From: JAVBPA01 sp031549925
Lineage (GTDB): Bacteria > Bacillota > Clostridia > Oscillospirales > CAG-272
Assembly: GCA_031549925.1 (NCBI GenBank)
Contig: JAVBPA010000087.1
Location: 1 to 25,165, forward strand
Direction of reading: 5' to 3'
DNA length: 25,165 nt
Of this stretch, positions 16,214 through 23,320 are shown piece after piece; positions within the stretch are counted from its first letter, which is position 1; the number at the start of each line of letters is the position of its first letter. The position numbers and the translations under genes were made by a program. The notes below the pieces were generated by a model that did no database searches, was not told where the DNA came from, and worked only from the letters and a program-made list of their open reading frames with translations.

Positions 16214-16688
16214 AAATTTTTAAACCGTAGTATACTTCAGATTCTTCAATGTTTTTATTTGTGATTATGTATTCGAAGTATACACTGTCCGAATAACGGA
16301 CAGGTTCCCGCGAACAAATTGAACATGATTTTCCGTATGCGTATACATTTTGCCCGAAATTAAAATTTGTAATTTTTATATCCGAATGAGTTTCCGGATC
16401 TCCGACGGCAATAAAACACCTTTTACAAGCATATGTATGAAAAGATTTGTCTTTTATATATCCGTTACCGAAAATATGAGGACATTCTTCTTCGGTTATG
16501 TCAAACGAGTTTTCAATGTATGTTTTTGACAAATATCCATATCTGAGTGACAAATCCTCATATTCTTCCTGATATTCAGCTTTTAGATTTTTATAGTCTT
16601 CAATTTCTGTTGTATTTCCACCGCGGCATGATGTAAGCAGCAGCGCCGCGGTCAGCAATACAAAAAACAAAATAACTTTATTAATCAT
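16206..16688 (-). CDS. Lipoprotein with two CxxC motifs
   Basis: A 160-residue predicted lipoprotein. The signal peptide (MINKVILFFVLLTAALLLTSC) ends in the lipobox LTSC with Cys21. A short charged helix (about 28-55, EIEDYKNLKAEYQEEYEDL) may form a coiled coil. Further on there is a CPHIF, then CKRC and CSIC pairs, which could bind a metal such as zinc or form disulfides outside the cell. I know no named family for it. The ATG at 16688 is chosen over 16724: it gives a proper signal peptide and overlaps the LRR gene stop by 8 nt (ATGATTAA). It lies between the LRR lipoprotein and the first permease, so it probably serves the same transporter. Confidence 0.72.
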   Translation of the reverse strand: MINKVILFFVLLTAALLLTSCRGGNTTEIEDYKNLKAEYQEEYEDLSLRYGYLSKTYIENSFDITEEECPHIFGNGYIKDKSFHTYACKRCFIAVGDPETHSDIKITNFNFGQNVYAYGKSCSICSREPVRYSDSVYFEYIITNKNIEESEVYYGLKIYE

Positions 16689-17697
16689 ATTCAAACCAAC
16701 TGAAAAAATTAAAGGTAAAATCAAGTTCGGTTAATATATCGTTTCCCTGCTGAGTTTTTGTTCCTCTTATAGGGTTTTTAACATTAAGTAAATAAATATT
16801 ATTTAAGTTTTCAAATTCATCGACAGGCGTGAGATCAATACCATCGGTATCAAATATTTCCAAATAAGTTAATGTATCGCCGAAATGAACAATATTATTC
16901 AAATCTAAATTATCGGTTCCTCCGATACCCAAATTTTCGATATTTGTATTCCAATCCTTTAAAAATGAAATATCAAGCTCCGGAGCACCCAAAAACAAAT
17001 ATATTAATTCATTAAATTTTTGAAATGTATTAAGGTTATCAATAGGTATTTTGTTGAATGATATATTTATTTTATTTATACTTTTATTTAATTCGTTGAA
17101 AACAGAAGCGTTTGAAATAAATGAACCGACAATGGTAACTCCTTCAATAGCATTATTCTGATTAAACTTTATTTTTTCAACGGGGCAATTATATATACTA
17201 ATTGCTGTCAGTTTTTCAAGTCCTTCTAAAAACGTAAAATCTTTTATGTTTGTCATAGTTATATTTATTGATTTCAAGTTTTTTAAATTTGACAAAAAAG
17301 ATATGTCATTGAGATCGGGCGCATATAATATTTGTAATTCTTCAAGGTTTTCAAATATACCCAGTACCGATAATTCATTACCGTAACTTTCGTTGTATTC
17401 GTAGGTTTTTCCCGAAAATTTGTAATGATCAGAAGATGTTTCGGATATAGCATTATTTGAAGCTTCTGCGTTTTTTCCGGCAATGGTTATTGTTTTTACT
17501 TTAAGCATATCTTCTTCGGTGATTTTATCAATTTTTTGATATAAAATGTCTTCCACTATCTTTTCCTGAATATCCGAAAGATTGTACTTCTGCATATAAG
17601 GTTTAATTTCATCCTCAACGGGATTATCACATGAAAACAGTAATATGGCGGTAAGCAATAACGCTGGAATCAAAAATATCGATATCTTGTTTTTCAT
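16681..17697 (-). CDS. Leucine-rich-repeat lipoprotein (internalin-like repeats)
   Basis: A 338-residue lipoprotein and the first gene of the MacB-like operon. The signal peptide ends in LFSC with Cys23. From about residue 110 the sequence shows short leucine-rich repeats of roughly 21-24 residues (LGIFENLEELQILYAPDL, ISFLSNLKNLKSINITMT, FTFLEGLEKLTAISIYNC and later units), the layout of internalin-type LRRs that bind protein ligands. Residues of about 24-105 are an acidic N-terminal part without repeats. The ATG has GGAGG about 6 nt upstream, a strong site. The product probably sits on the outer face of the membrane and may sense or present a ligand for the transporter; that role is inferred from the operon only. 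Confidence 0.82.
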   Translation of the reverse strand: MKNKISIFLIPALLLTAILLFSCDNPVEDEIKPYMQKYNLSDIQEKIVEDILYQKIDKITEEDMLKVKTITIAGKNAEASNNAISETSSDHYKFSGKTYEYNESYGNELSVLGIFENLEELQILYAPDLNDISFLSNLKNLKSINITMTNIKDFTFLEGLEKLTAISIYNCPVEKIKFNQNNAIEGVTIVGSFISNASVFNELNKSINKINISFNKIPIDNLNTFQKFNELIYLFLGAPELDISFLKDWNTNIENLGIGGTDNLDLNNIVHFGDTLTYLEIFDTDGIDLTPVDEFENLNNIYLLNVKNPIRGTKTQQGNDILTELDFTFNFFSWFEYD

Positions 17698-18269
17698 GAT
17701 TTTCCTCCGAAATAATTTATAAAATTAATTTTTAAATTCCATATTAATTTTTGATAATTGAAAAAATTTAGCCTTTTATAAAACGTAAAAAACTTAACAT
17801 ATTTTATTTAGCATAAAATTGAAAATAAGAAACAATTAAATTTTTATTATATTATTTGAATATAAATAAAGATTTGGTTCGATTTTTTATAATTATTAAT
17901 TTATTATATGTAGTATCATATTTAAATAAATTTTTTTGATAAATTTTTAGGTTTTTCAAAAATATTGTATATTTCACATATTTTATTACATTGTTTATTT
18001 GATTATAGTATATTTTTATTTATTCTTCAATATTATTTTAAAGTATTAATAAAAAATATTTAAAAACATCATTATAATTATACAATGTTTATATATTTTA
18101 TAAATTTAAATTTTTCCATATAAGTCATACTGTATTAAAATATTTATTCAAAATAATTGTATACTATATTAAAATAATATAAATAAAGATCTTAATACGA
18201 TAAATATTTATATTTGACAATACAATTTTTAAATTAATGTATTATAAAAAATAGAAAACGGAGAAAATT
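17698..18269. other. Very AT-rich intergenic region between divergent genes
   Basis: No gene, RNA gene or clear repeat is visible in these 572 nt. Base composition is extreme, with long A and T runs. The promoters of the LRR/MacB operon (minus) and the orphan permease (plus) must lie here. A perfect TTGACA at 18214-18219 faces the permease gene, but the nearest -10-like TATTAT is 20 nt away, so I do not call it. Such DNA is often curved and bound by nucleoid proteins. Confidence 0.5.
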
Positions 18270-19379
18270 ATGACTTTATTAAAATCGGAATTAAAAAAGT
18301 TAATTGATTTATTCAACCTTATAATTATCGGTATAATAATTTTTTTGCTTTTTATCTTTATTTATAATACATATAATAATGGTGTAAAATTAGAATCAAT
18401 AAACGGAGAAAGTCATTATTACAAAGGCAAAGAATACATTGAAATTAATAAAAAATATGCTTATCAATATTCTGATAAGATTGTGAGCGATGAATTTTTA
18501 CGAGATTTTGCTATGCAAAAAGCAGATTCTATTATGATAGATAAAAATGGAAATCAAAATTTCGAAAATTATTTTTTGGTAATTTCATCTCTCTCAGAAT
18601 ATTACAGTAAATTTTCAATGACAGGTAATATAACTGTATACGGCGAAAAATCTACCGATGTATATTCATCTTTCAACGGAGAACTGCCTGTTTTTAAATA
18701 TACTGACAATTGGAAAGCAATATATACCATAATAAAAAACGCACAAAGCATATTTGTGATTTTTGCTTTTATTTTATCATCGTTGATATTTTCAAAGGAA
18801 TATGCGTCAAAAATGACACCTATTATTCTTGCCACAAAAAATGGAAGAGCAACTTTTGCTATATCGAAAATTAAAGCTTTTTATATATTTATTTCTTTAA
18901 CTTATTTAATTATCAATGCTATTGTTTTGATAACAGCCGGTTTTCTATGGGGCTTTGAAAATCCCTTCGCTGATATCAGAGTTATTACAAACGGATTTTA
19001 TATACCAATGCAAAATCCTATTTCCTGTATAACATTAATTTTATTTCAATTACTGACAGGATATTTTGCGATAATTATTATTTCATCTATTGGAATTTTA
19101 ATATCATCTATTATCAAATTTTCTTATATATCTATGATAATTACAGCAGCAATATTTTTCTTTCCTTTAATTTTTAAATTCGAGTATATTCAAAATGAAA
19201 CACTAAAAAAGATTTTTATGCTGATGCCGTTTAATATTCCAATGATCTTTTCAAATTTTTGGAGTGTCTTCGATTACAGCAGTATGATTGTGTTTATAAC
19301 TTTTATTATTACTGTGTTTATTTTGTCTTTTACCACAATATTATCCATCAAAATTTACAGTAATCATAAAATTTCTTAA
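18270..19379 (+). CDS. Orphan ABC-2-type permease
   Basis: A 369-residue membrane protein: one N-terminal segment (about 15-34), an outside domain of about 115 residues, then five more segments (about 157-174, 203-225, 255-280, 285-302, 340-362). The stretch FSKEYASKMTPIILATKNGR (174-193) fits the conserved cytoplasmic loop of ABC-2 exporters, which dock an ATPase there. No ATPase gene is adjacent: the one at 12932-13624 is on the other strand and matches the MacB-like permeases. The ATG has GGAG 6 nt upstream. It stands alone, flanked by long non-coding DNA on both sides, so it may be a fragment of a larger locus or may share an ATPase encoded elsewhere. Confidence 0.75.
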   Translation: MTLLKSELKKLIDLFNLIIIGIIIFLLFIFIYNTYNNGVKLESINGESHYYKGKEYIEINKKYAYQYSDKIVSDEFLRDFAMQKADSIMIDKNGNQNFENYFLVISSLSEYYSKFSMTGNITVYGEKSTDVYSSFNGELPVFKYTDNWKAIYTIIKNAQSIFVIFAFILSSLIFSKEYASKMTPIILATKNGRATFAISKIKAFYIFISLTYLIINAIVLITAGFLWGFENPFADIRVITNGFYIPMQNPISCITLILFQLLTGYFAIIIISSIGILISSIIKFSYISMIITAAIFFFPLIFKFEYIQNETLKKIFMLMPFNIPMIFSNFWSVFDYSSMIVFITFIITVFILSFTTILSIKIYSNHKIS

Positions 19380-19446
19380 AAATATACTAAACAAAATATT
19401 TACAGCGTTTTTGAAAAATAAAAAAAATTTTACTATAGTCAAATAA

Positions 19447-19566
19447 AACGGACGCAGGAACAAAAAGCATCATCATAAAAAGAAAAAGAGGAAAGAGGAG
19501 TCGCCCATTCCGAATTCATCTCATATAAAAATTATACCGCTCAAATTCCCCATTGAACGCTCCTAA
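19447..19566 (+). pseudogene. Possible 3' remnant of a lost gene
   Basis: After a TAA at 19444-19446 a frame stays open for 39 codons to TAA at 19564-19566, with no start codon. It reads as a basic stretch (HHHKKKKRKEE) then PIPNSSHIKIIPLKFPIERS, a protein-like C-terminus. Its base composition is less AT-rich than the surroundings. The end overlaps the left arm of the hairpin at 19534-19608. I do not recognise the family, and it may be a chance frame. Confidence 0.25.
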
Positions 19567-19608
19567 TACAGGCGCAATTTCAAGGAATTTTAGAGCGGTA
19601 TTTTTTTT
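19534..19608 (+). terminator. Long hairpin followed by T-run
   Basis: ATACCGCTCAAATTCC (19534-19549) pairs with GGAATTT (19584-19590) and GAGCGGTAT (19593-19601), leaving a 2-nt bulge (TA) and a 34-nt loop. It is followed by seven or more T. This fits a strong intrinsic terminator for plus-strand transcription, perhaps from the permease gene 155 nt upstream or a lost gene. The long stem with a large loop could also be the scar of a mobile element end. Confidence 0.55.
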
Positions 19609-19877
19609 AATCGTTTGGTTATTTAGTTCCCAAAAAAAACGCAAGAACAGCGAAAAATGATTTTGTTGCTTTGAACCTTGCATAAATCATACTGTTAAAT
19701 ATGTTGATTAATATTTTTGAGGATAAAAAATCGTTTTCCATAAAATAACTTTTGTTTTTTATTTTATATTTTAAATAATTTTCTAGCTTGTCTTTTTTAA
19801 CTTTGTTTGCATAAAACATTGTATAAAACTTTTATTTCTTTGAAAATAGTTCTTTGTACAACAAAAAGCAAAACCAT

Positions 19878-19907
19878 TTCACAAAAAATAAACCGGAAGA
19901 ATATAAT
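19878..19907 (+). promoter_or_regulatory. Candidate promoter of the LRR_5 gene
   Basis: TTCACA (19878-19883) and TATAAT (19902-19907) are 18 nt apart, the same -35 hexamer as the GNAT operon promoter. The predicted start near 19915 leaves about 73 nt before the GTG at 19988. Confidence 0.5.
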
Positions 19908-19971
19908 ATCAAGAGAACAAGCTATAAAAAACAAAATCATGGATAAATTGGTCAATAGCAATTTTCCTTTT

Positions 19972-19978
19972 AAGGGGG
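19972..19978 (+). promoter_or_regulatory. Shine-Dalgarno that decides the GTG start of the LRR_5 gene
   Basis: AAGGGGG lies 9 nt before the GTG at 19988. It supports this GTG over the ATG five codons later, and over an overlapping out-of-frame ORF that starts further upstream. Confidence 0.65.
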
Positions 19979-19987
19979 TATATATAA

Positions 19988-22171
19988 GTGGATTATTCAG
20001 AAATGATTATAGAAATAGATACGGACGGAAGCGTCCAAAATTCCGCAGATACCATACAAACAAAAAAAAATGATTCCGGTGAATCAAAAGCGGAAAATGA
20101 TTATTTTATATTTGATATGAAACATAGTGGAAAAAGCTATTCAATACGAGCGAAGAACAGGGATATAATTCCATCCATTCTTACAATTCCGAGAACTCAT
20201 AATGGACTGCCCGTAACTTCAATCGCGGAAAATGGATTTTCAAATTGTACCGAGCTTTCTGTTCTGCTTTTCGAAGAACCGAGTAATATCCAAAAAATCG
20301 CTTGCTGCGCATTTGCAAAATGTAAAAATATCGAAAGTATTACATTGCCCGAAAGCATAATTTTTTTGAACTCCTGTGCATTCAGAGACTGTTCTATCCT
20401 TCAACAGGTTTATTTCCGCTCTTTATATCCTCCATATTTGGGACAATATATATTTGAGAATACTTCCCCGTTTTTGAACTTGTTCGTTCCTGCTTGTTTT
20501 TACTACCGGTACAAAAAAACGAAATGTTGGAAGAAATACCTAGAATTGATTTTGCTTTCGCCGGAACATGTGCCATCAAGCTTGGGCTATTTCAAATTTG
20601 AGCTAAACGAACAAGGCGAAAGCTATACCATTTATGCAAAAGATTGGAGAGTTGCACCGCTTTACCTCTCGATACCCGATCGTTACAACCGAAAACCGGT
20701 CACTATCATCGGTCAAGCCGCATTTCGAGATATTGTTATTAAGGAATTGTTTATCCCTGAAACCATCGAAGAAATTGGAAATAGAGCATTTGTCTCTACG
20801 ACCACCCGCTCTATTCCGGGTCATATAGAAAGCGAATCCCAGCTTGAAAGTGTCGTTTTCGGCAAAAAAAGCAAACTTCTTCGAATTGGAAAAAGCGCTT
20901 TTCTCGGTAATTTAAAACTTACATCTATCAAATTGCCGGAAACAGTCCGGGTATTGGATGCAGGCGCGTTTATGTCCTGCGGATTCCGATCCGTGAAAAT
21001 ACCCCAAAATGTGGAGTCGATCGGCCGTGTTATATTTGCAATGTGTTTGCAGCTTGAGCGCATTTCTGTAGACAAGCGTAACACTTTCTTCAGGGATTTG
21101 GATGGAATTTTATATAACAATTCGCTTACCACGATGTTTGCGTATCCTCTGGGAAGGAAAGCTGCAATATTTTCACTACCCGAAACCGTCACACGTTTTG
21201 GCAATTTGAATGAAAGTTTTTGGGGATGCCAAATTATGGCGCTCTTGCTCCCTTCTTTAAACCCGCCTGAATTGCAGGTAGACTTTTACGGCGTGTTTCC
21301 GGAATCTGTACTTAAAATTTATGTTCCCGATGAAAGTTATGACGTTTATGTAAATGCGGCCGGTTGGAACCAATACGCGAATATAATATATAAAAAAAGC
21401 GTCATAAGCAACGGATTCGTAATGGAAGGCAATGAACTGCTCCAATATGTGGGGGATACCACCGAACTCAAAATTCCAAAAGAAATCCGGCAGATTTCTG
21501 ACTTTGCGCTGGCTATTTGTAAAAGCTTAAAAAGAATTGAAGTTGAGGAAGATAATCCAAACTTTCTTGCGCTCGATGGGGTTTTATTTAACCGCAATTT
21601 CACCCAAATTGTCTGGTATCCGCCTTCAAAACCGGAAAGCGAATATGAAATTCCACAGACTGTGCAAAGAATTGGGAAAGCTGCGTTTTTCAACTGCGGT
21701 TTGCTTTCATTAATAAAAATACACAAAGAATTGGAAATCATCGGAGATTCCGCTTTTTTCCAGTGTGTAAATTTGAGAGGAATCGTAAATCTCGATACGC
21801 AGGACAATATTAAATCAATCGGTAACCAAGCATTTTTACGATGCGTTTCTATTAAGGAAGTACGTTTGATGGCAATCGAAACTATGCTTTTGCGTTCTTT
21901 CAATTATTGCGAAAACCTGACAAATTTAACATTAGGTCCGAATATAAAAGAGATTGGCTTAATCGCAATGTCTGTTGCCTACCCTCGTGCTCCTGCGCAT
22001 TTTTACATGGATATTTTTGCTACAATTCCGCCCCTTTACAGAGGATCTTTATTGGGTCCCGTTATGGCAATCAATGTTCCTGCAGAAAGTTTGGAAATTT
22101 ACAAAACCACCGCTTCGTGGTCGAACTACCGCGATTTTATCCATCCGCTTTTTATTAATTTGATTGATTGA
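19988..22171 (+). CDS. BspA-like leucine-rich-repeat (LRR_5) protein
   Basis: A 727-residue protein built mainly of BspA/LRR_5 repeats, recognisable from units such as LTIPRTHNGLPVTSIAENGFSNC, ITLPESI..LNSCAFRDC, LFIPETIEEIGNRAF, IKLPETVRVLDAGAF and YEIPQTVQRIGKAAFFNC. Two inserts read DGILYNNSLTTMFAYP and DGVLFNRNFTQIVWYP, a common variant in this family. The first 40 or so residues are acidic and polar, with no signal peptide or lipobox and no C-terminal anchor. The protein is therefore either cytoplasmic or released by an unusual route; most relatives are surface proteins. The GTG start is set by AAGGGGG. Base use is clearly less AT-rich than in the genes to the left, so it may be acquired. 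A broken S66 peptidase gene follows. Confidence 0.85.
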   Translation: MDYSEMIIEIDTDGSVQNSADTIQTKKNDSGESKAENDYFIFDMKHSGKSYSIRAKNRDIIPSILTIPRTHNGLPVTSIAENGFSNCTELSVLLFEEPSNIQKIACCAFAKCKNIESITLPESIIFLNSCAFRDCSILQQVYFRSLYPPYLGQYIFENTSPFLNLFVPACFYYRYKKTKCWKKYLELILLSPEHVPSSLGYFKFELNEQGESYTIYAKDWRVAPLYLSIPDRYNRKPVTIIGQAAFRDIVIKELFIPETIEEIGNRAFVSTTTRSIPGHIESESQLESVVFGKKSKLLRIGKSAFLGNLKLTSIKLPETVRVLDAGAFMSCGFRSVKIPQNVESIGRVIFAMCLQLERISVDKRNTFFRDLDGILYNNSLTTMFAYPLGRKAAIFSLPETVTRFGNLNESFWGCQIMALLLPSLNPPELQVDFYGVFPESVLKIYVPDESYDVYVNAAGWNQYANIIYKKSVISNGFVMEGNELLQYVGDTTELKIPKEIRQISDFALAICKSLKRIEVEEDNPNFLALDGVLFNRNFTQIVWYPPSKPESEYEIPQTVQRIGKAAFFNCGLLSLIKIHKELEIIGDSAFFQCVNLRGIVNLDTQDNIKSIGNQAFLRCVSIKEVRLMAIETMLLRSFNYCENLTNLTLGPNIKEIGLIAMSVAYPRAPAHFYMDIFATIPPLYRGSLLGPVMAINVPAESLEIYKTTASWSNYRDFIHPLFINLID

Positions 22172-22250
22172 CACAATCGCCAAAGGAGGCAAAGAAAAGA
22201 ATTTGAATTATGCAAAATGTAAAACTAAATCTGTAAAACGTGATTGTAAA

Positions 22251-23194
22251 ATGTTAGTACCTCACATTTTGAAAAGAGGTGATACCATATGCGTGATATC
22301 GCCGTCCAGTTCAAATGCGGAAAGAATCGGGATGTTCAATGAACGTATTTCCTATATAGTAAAAAGTTTGGAACAAAGAGGTTTTAAAGTAGAAGTTATA
22401 ACCGAGAGCCTCAGAAACAGCCAGCTTGAACTTGGTGACGGTACGGAGCAGTTACGCGCAGATTTATTTAATAAAGCAGTAAAAGACCCCGATATAAAAG
22501 CCATTTTTTCTATTTGGGGTGGATATGGGGCAATGCATCTTCTTGACAAGATAGATTATGAGGCTTTTAGAAAAAACAGGAAAATTTTTGTGGGGTTTAG
22601 TGATGAAACTGCGATAGAATCGGCAATTTTAAAAAATCTCAAGTTGTAACTTTTCATGGGCCTATGGTGGGTGTGACCATTCACTGGCAAGAAACTTCTT
22701 GTTTCGACAACTTGTTTGAAATGCTGATGAAACCAAAACCAAAAACAGAACTGTATAATATTGATGATAATACCCCTTTCAAAGTGTTCAAACCGGGATT
22801 TTGTGAAGCTCAGGTTTTTGGAGGAAATATGTGCCTGATTCAAAGCTTGATGAGTACATCCTATGAACCTTGTTACAAGAATAAAATATTGTTCATTGAA
22901 GAGATCGAAGAAGCTGATTACAGAATTCACAGAATTCTTTGGTAGCTTAAACTGGCAGGGAGATTGGATGAATTGTCTGGGATAATCATCGGATCGCTTG
23001 TACCGATTGAATGTGAATCCGAAGAGAAGTTGTTAAAAGCCTGTTTTGATGTAATGAAAAACCTTAGAATTCCGATCATTTACAATGTTCATGCAGGACA
23101 CTTAAAAAATCCTTTAACATTGCCAATGGGGGTAACTTTGCGGATTTATAATGAGAGAATCATTATTTCTCAACCGGTTGTATCTTATAGGTAA
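22251..23194 (+). pseudogene. Broken S66 LD-carboxypeptidase / MccF-like gene
   Basis: The three reading frame pieces join into one S66 peptidase of about 314 codons. Such enzymes cut LD bonds in muropeptides (LdcA) or disarm microcin C-type toxins (MccF). Catalytic residues are present: Ser117 in GFSDET, the Glu region in LFIEEIEEADYRIHR, and the His in HAGHLKNPLTLPMG. The frame is lost at a run of six A (22631-22636); one more A would restore KKSQVVTFHGPMVG. A second break is an in-frame TAG at 22943-22945 (LW*LKLAG), probably CAG to TAG. The start at 22251 follows the family pattern (MLVPHILKRGDTI); an in-frame TTG at 22203 after GGAGG is an alternative. Two independent lesions make a non-functional gene likely. 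Confidence 0.85.
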
Positions 23195-23320
23195 TTGTTT
23201 TTTTTCGTATATGTAAACTACTGATCTTATGATTAAAAATACTTGAATAAATTTTATTAATCAAAAAAGTCATTCAAAAGGATAACCTCTCATACGAGGA
23301 TTTGCACCCCCCACAAAAGA

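Noticed and set aside
18214..18245. TTGACA and TATTAT as promoter of the orphan permease
   Set aside because: The spacing is 20 nt, too long for a normal sigma-A promoter. One of the two boxes may be real, but the pair is not convincing.
19619..19819. A 66-codon ORF on the minus strand
   Set aside because: It has no Shine-Dalgarno, no recognisable motif and a composition like the surrounding non-coding DNA; probably chance.
19807..20073. An 88-codon plus-strand ORF overlapping the LRR_5 start
   Set aside because: It overlaps the LRR_5 gene by about 85 nt in another frame. The LRR_5 frame has a strong ribosome site and clear repeats, so this is most likely a shadow frame.
23286..23301. Small hairpin CCTC-TCATAC-GAGG downstream of hsdR as a terminator
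   Set aside because: The stem has only 4 bp and lacks a proper T-run right after it; too weak to call.
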